This document shows positions 50,429 through 53,221 of a DNA stretch of 53,221 bases, piece by piece (within the stretch, counting starts at the first letter, position 1; each line of letters starts with the position of its first letter). This stretch comes from an uncultured Acetatifactor sp. (GTDB lineage: Bacteria; Bacillota; Clostridia; Lachnospirales; Lachnospiraceae): contig CAJUCT010000014.1 in the NCBI GenBank assembly GCA_910585015.1, positions 35,006 through 88,226 of the forward strand. The letters run 5' to 3'. Both the position numbers and the translations under genes were made by a program. The notes below the pieces were generated by a model. It saw only the letters and a program-made list of their open reading frames with translations. It made no database searches and was not told where the DNA came from.

Positions 50429-51103
50429 ATGAAAAATATTTATAAATTATCGTTGCTAGGATTGCTTATTGTGGTTGTGATAGCTGTAAACACACAATAT
50501 GTCTATGCTCAAAATGTAGATAACGAGCAGAATACTGGAATAGAAAACAGAATATTGGAAGAATTATCAACTTATGCAGATGAACATAATATCCCTGTAT
50601 GTTTTGAAAATATTAGCTGTACAATAGATTATGAGTATTTCCATGAAATTGATGAGGCAGATGCGTTTGTTGAAGAGAAAATACAACTTATAAAGAATGA
50701 ACTTGATAATATAAGTATATGCTTTGAGAGTAGTCAGGTGCAGACAAGAACTATTACAGATAACGGGAGTTATTATACGGCTAAAGTGGAGAGTATGGTT
50801 CCTGCTATTGGCTGGGGATATATATGTCAAGATTTCAAGGCCACTATCAGTTCAGGAATAATTAGTAGTATTACTTTGCAAGGCGATTCCTATGATACAG
50901 GATTTACTATAGGGTCTTGGGAACCCAATTATTCATGGACAGAAATCTCTACAAATAAAAGATATTGCCAGATCTATATGAAAGGAACAGTTAATTATCT
51001 TTGGGAAGGGTTGAATTTAAGTATGGATGCTACATTCAAGGCGACTGGGAAAGGAAATGGAAGTAAAATAGAAGAAGCATACACTGGAGACTGGCCGGGG
51101 TGA
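50429..51103 (+). CDS. Exported protein of unknown function
   Basis: 224 residues with a clear signal peptide (MKNIYKLSLLGLLIVVVI ... YVYAQ; cleavage near residue 27). The mature part is acidic with repeated Tyr/Trp strands (YYTAKVESMVPAIGWGYI, TISSGIISSITLQGD, GSWEPNYSWTEIST, YMKGTVNYLWEG) and looks beta-rich. No Cys-lipobox, no membrane anchor. I do not recognise the family. The downstream membrane-protein gene overlaps or closely follows and is probably co-transcribed from the 50235 promoter. Confidence 0.75.
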   Translation: MKNIYKLSLLGLLIVVVIAVNTQYVYAQNVDNEQNTGIENRILEELSTYADEHNIPVCFENISCTIDYEYFHEIDEADAFVEEKIQLIKNELDNISICFESSQVQTRTITDNGSYYTAKVESMVPAIGWGYICQDFKATISSGIISSITLQGDSYDTGFTIGSWEPNYSWTEISTNKRYCQIYMKGTVNYLWEGLNLSMDATFKATGKGNGSKIEEAYTGDWPG

Positions 51104-51132
51104 ATTTCAAAAAGAAAGGGAGGTCAAAACAT

Positions 51133-51591
51133 ATGAGAGCAGACAGTGATGTAAACCAAACAAAACAAGTCAAAAAACGAATTGCCCTTTATTGGATCTT
51201 ATTGGTTTTGATGTTCCTTTATATTTTTGTGGCTGGGGAAATGGGGTTAGGTGACTCCAGAAAAATGTCGGAACTGGCCGATGTGGTCAGCAGGGTAATT
51301 ATCTTTGGCGGAATTATATTTCTTATTGCCCAGATTGTTCACAATAGAAAGCTATTGAAAGATGCCAACAGAATGCAGATAGAATTTCAATCAAAGCAAA
51401 GTGAACGCGAAAAGCTTTTATATGAAAAAAGCGGAGGCATTGTGTTTAGTATTCTGTTTTATCTGCTGCTATTTGTCACCTGTACGGCGGCATTGGCTAA
51501 TGAAGCGGCATTTCGGGTTTCATTTCTAATCCTGACTATTGCCATTGTTTTGAAGATAGCAGCATATGCGATCTACAGCAGAAAGTTTTAG
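51133..51591 (+). CDS. Small integral membrane protein
   Basis: 152 residues from ATG 51133, chosen for its AGGGAGGTC ribosome site; a GTG start at 51100 overlapping the previous stop is possible but has none. Four membrane segments: about 20-38, 58-78, 105-125 and 130-148, with a charged coiled stretch between the second and third (ANRMQIEFQSKQSEREKLL). Family not recognised. Probably works with the exported protein upstream. Confidence 0.7.
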   Translation: MRADSDVNQTKQVKKRIALYWILLVLMFLYIFVAGEMGLGDSRKMSELADVVSRVIIFGGIIFLIAQIVHNRKLLKDANRMQIEFQSKQSEREKLLYEKSGGIVFSILFYLLLFVTCTAALANEAAFRVSFLILTIAIVLKIAAYAIYSRKF

Positions 51592-51630
51592 AATACGTTC
51601 CAAGCATATCGGCACAAGTTTGGATAACAA

Positions 51631-51665
51631 CATCATAGGCCATTCCCCTGGCAGTGGGAGTGGCC
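51631..51665. repeat. 35-bp hairpin repeat, copy B
   Basis: Identical over 35 bp to 50057-50091, including the GGCCATTCCC / GGGAGTGGCC stem. Here it is 40 bp after the membrane-protein stop and followed by TGTGTTACG, so it is at best a weak terminator. Two identical copies 1.57 kb apart flank the exported/membrane gene pair. Confidence 0.75.
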
Positions 51666-51862
51666 TGTGTTACGATTACAGCTTTTTTGTAGGGAAATAC
51701 CGTGATGCCCTGGCCACCGCAGCCCCGGCAGCCGCACCAGTCTTTTACTACCCACCACAGAAAGCCATAGCCGTGCCGTTGCCCATATATTTCACACACA
51801 TTCCCCAGCGTATAGCATAGAATCAGCTGTTTTCAACCGCTACAATTTTGGGAGAAGCGCTA

Positions 51863-51891
51863 TTGACTTTCCTTTCTGCGCTTGCTAGAAT
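51863..51891 (+). promoter_or_regulatory. Promoter of the terminal two-component system
   Basis: TTGACT (51863-51868), a 17-bp spacer and TAGAAT (51886-51891). Its transcript would pass through MITE copy 3 before the response-regulator gene. Confidence 0.65.
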
Positions 51892-52019
51892 GTAAAATAA
51901 GTTTACCACTGGCCGATATATGGTATATAAATGGTCGGGTTGCAAGGTAGTTCTTCGCCGTAAGGTGGAGGACTTTCTATATATTAAAGATAGAACGGAC
52001 GAAGAAAGGGTCAGGGCAA

Positions 52020-52162
52020 TAGGCGTTTGCGAAACGCCTCTTTTCTGGAACAGGGAATGGGCAATATATACAAAATAAGGGCGACTTGCCACTGCATCGG
52101 AGCCCGTTTTTGTATATATTGACCAGTCCCGTCACTTGCGGAAATAGTTTCGCAATCGCCTA
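52020..52162. mobile_element. MITE-like palindromic element, copy 3
   Basis: 143 bp, one base different from copy 1. Ends TAGGCGTTTGCGAAA ... TTTCGCAATCGCCTA are near-perfect inverted repeats. A perfect 9-bp target duplication TCAGGGCAA flanks it (52011-52019, 52163-52171). It ends 46 bp before the response-regulator ATG. Confidence 0.9.
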
Positions 52163-52208
52163 TCAGGGCAAATAAGAAAGGAGATCCGCGCCGCGGAGTC
52201 TTGTGGGC

Positions 52209-52910
52209 ATGGTTTACAGATTTGCGATATGTGATGATGAACGGAAGCAGATAGAGGATGTGGAGGCCATACTTTTGCAATGGGGCCGTCAGAGAGGGCA
52301 TGTGTGTCAGATAAGCGCCTTTCCCTCCGGGGAAGCCTTTCTTTTTGCTTATGGGGAGGATAGGGCATATGATATTTTGCTGTTGGACGTGAAGATGAAG
52401 GATCTTTCGGGAATTGATCTTGCCAGGCGCATCCGGCAGGAGGACGACAGGGCGGAGATTATTTTTTTGACCTCTTATTTTGAATTTGCCGGAGAAGGGT
52501 ACGATGTGGACGCGCTACACTATCTGCTTAAACCCGTCTCCGGGGAAAAGCTCATGCAGGTTCTGGATAAGGCAGCGGAAAGGCTGGCGGAGCAGCCGCC
52601 CCATGTGGTCATTGCCTGTGAGGGAAGCACGATCAAGCTGTATGAGTCCCGGATTCTGTATGTGGAAGCCTTTCTACACTATATTTCCATACACACGGCG
52701 GAGAGGGAGTACAGAATAAAGGAAAATATTTCATCCTTTGAGGAAAAACTCAGCAATGCGTTTTTCCGTACACACCGTTCCTATCTTGTGTCGCTCCGGC
52801 ATATCACCAGGATCTCCCGGACCTCGGTGACGCTGGAAGGGGAGATTGAACTTCCCCTGGCCAGGGGAAAATATGACGAGATCAACCGGGCGTATATCTT
52901 ATATATGTAA
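52209..52910 (+). CDS. LytTR response regulator
   Basis: 233 residues from ATG 52209 (GGAG 10 nt upstream); a GTG at 52203 is an alternative. Receiver domain with D9-D10, phospho-acceptor D60 in ILLLDVKMKD, FLTSYFEFA and the YLLKPV lysine motif. LytTR DNA-binding domain at about 130-230 (YESRILYVEAFLHYIS, FFRTHRSYLVSLRHITRISR). A sensor kinase gene follows after 30 bp. Transcript likely starts upstream of the MITE. Confidence 0.9.
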   Translation: MVYRFAICDDERKQIEDVEAILLQWGRQRGHVCQISAFPSGEAFLFAYGEDRAYDILLLDVKMKDLSGIDLARRIRQEDDRAEIIFLTSYFEFAGEGYDVDALHYLLKPVSGEKLMQVLDKAAERLAEQPPHVVIACEGSTIKLYESRILYVEAFLHYISIHTAEREYRIKENISSFEEKLSNAFFRTHRSYLVSLRHITRISRTSVTLEGEIELPLARGKYDEINRAYILYM

Positions 52911-52940
52911 GGGGATTTATTAGGGAGCAAAAAGCGGAGT

Positions 52941-53221
52941 ATGAGAAAGAAGACATATTTGAGACTGGCAGAATATCAGACGGAACAGTCCCGAAAGCAC
53001 TTGGGGGAGGTACAGGGCATTTACCGGGAAATGCGGGGCTATAAGCACGATTTCCATCACCATCTGCAAACGCTGAAAGGGCAGCTGGAGGCCGGGGAGA
53101 CGAAGCGGGCGCTGGCTTACATTACCCAGCTGGATGAGCAGCTGATGAATGTGGACACTCTTTTAAATATAGATTCGCAGGAAATTATCTCCCGATATTA
53201 TACAAAAATTGCAGATTATCA
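52941..53221 (+). CDS. Sensor histidine kinase, partial (runs off the window)
   Basis: At least 93 residues from ATG 52941 with GGAG upstream. No membrane segments at the front: it starts directly with a basic helix and reaches the phospho-acceptor motif GYKHDFHHHLQTLKGQLEAG near residue 35, as in the cytoplasmic part of AgrC-like kinases. The ATPase domain lies beyond the window. A kinase without its membrane sensor may be a naturally short form or a truncated gene. Confidence 0.75.
   Translation, partial: MRKKTYLRLAEYQTEQSRKHLGEVQGIYREMRGYKHDFHHHLQTLKGQLEAGETKRALAYITQLDEQLMNVDTLLNIDSQEIISRYYTKIADY

Larger units (their letters stand above)
51592..52208 (+). other. Gap with repeat copy B, promoter and MITE copy 3
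   Basis: Contains the second copy of the 35-bp hairpin repeat (51631-51665, without a T-run), a promoter at 51863-51891, and MITE copy 3 (52020-52162). Between promoter and MITE an open frame from 51921 (MVYKWSGCKVVLRRKVED) runs into the MITE and stops; I do not consider it a gene. No other content seen. Confidence 0.5.

Overview
The window looks like the chromosome of a Gram-positive, low-to-mid G+C anaerobe of the Clostridia, most likely a Lachnospiraceae member. The signs are strong AGGAGG-type ribosome sites, TTGACA/TATAAT promoters with 17-bp spacers, AgrC/AgrA-type and LytTR-DUF3021 regulators, a YhaM/Cbf1 RNase, and an RlmD of the clostridial kind. This is an inference from gene families; no rRNA or marker gene is present.

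Region 1 (1-12600). A membrane-anchored HtrA/PDZ protein with all three catalytic residues replaced is followed by yhaM and rlmD. rlmD carries an odd C-terminal extension that leads into an A+T-rich, decayed island: a 91-aa protein, a small broken ORF, a twice-frameshifted KilA-N gene and a frameshifted GIY-YIG gene. Then come a lipoprotein split by an in-frame stop, a c-di-GMP phosphodiesterase, and a locus of three tRNA-like RNAs just upstream of a DUF2828 (Ro60-like helical plus vWA) protein.

Region 2 (12600-26650). Housekeeping and accessory genes: DUF1963 and DUF4261 proteins, an MGMT-like protein without the reactive Cys, bcp-yaaA (peroxide stress), LytTR/DUF3021 regulators (one pair broken), an FRG-domain protein, a DUF6440 protein, an AgrC/AgrA-like two-component system, a coiled-coil protein, an XRE-ABC ATPase fusion with its permease, and a pnuC remnant.

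Region 3 (26646-50053) is the most striking part. A divergent WYL regulator faces a roughly 22-kb co-directional cluster: a 21-residue peptide, an HTH protein, a 467-aa protein of unknown family, a vWA protein, a WXG100-like protein, a helical protein with a PD-(D/E)XK-like nuclease domain, a 68-aa protein, a soluble EssC/FtsK-like ATPase with three ATPase-like modules, a second vWA protein, a PP2C phosphatase, a Ser/Thr kinase with a zinc ribbon, a Dna2/UPF1-type SF1 helicase, a 714-aa protein with a HEPN-type R-x4-H motif, a hendecad coiled-coil McrB-like AAA+ protein and a 1309-aa DUF2357-like protein. The vWA-PP2C-kinase trio matches the published TerY-P triad. Its linkage to a WXG100/EssC-like module, a HEPN candidate and an McrB/DUF2357 pair suggests a large, phosphorylation-controlled conflict (defence) system. 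Long hairpins sit inside the cluster.

Region 4 (50054-53221). A consensus promoter drives an exported protein and a membrane protein; a LytTR response regulator and the start of its sensor kinase run off the end.

Three copies of a 142-143 bp palindromic element (a MITE), each with an intact 9-11 bp target duplication, lie 29-46 bp upstream of yhaM, a lytTR gene and the last response regulator gene.
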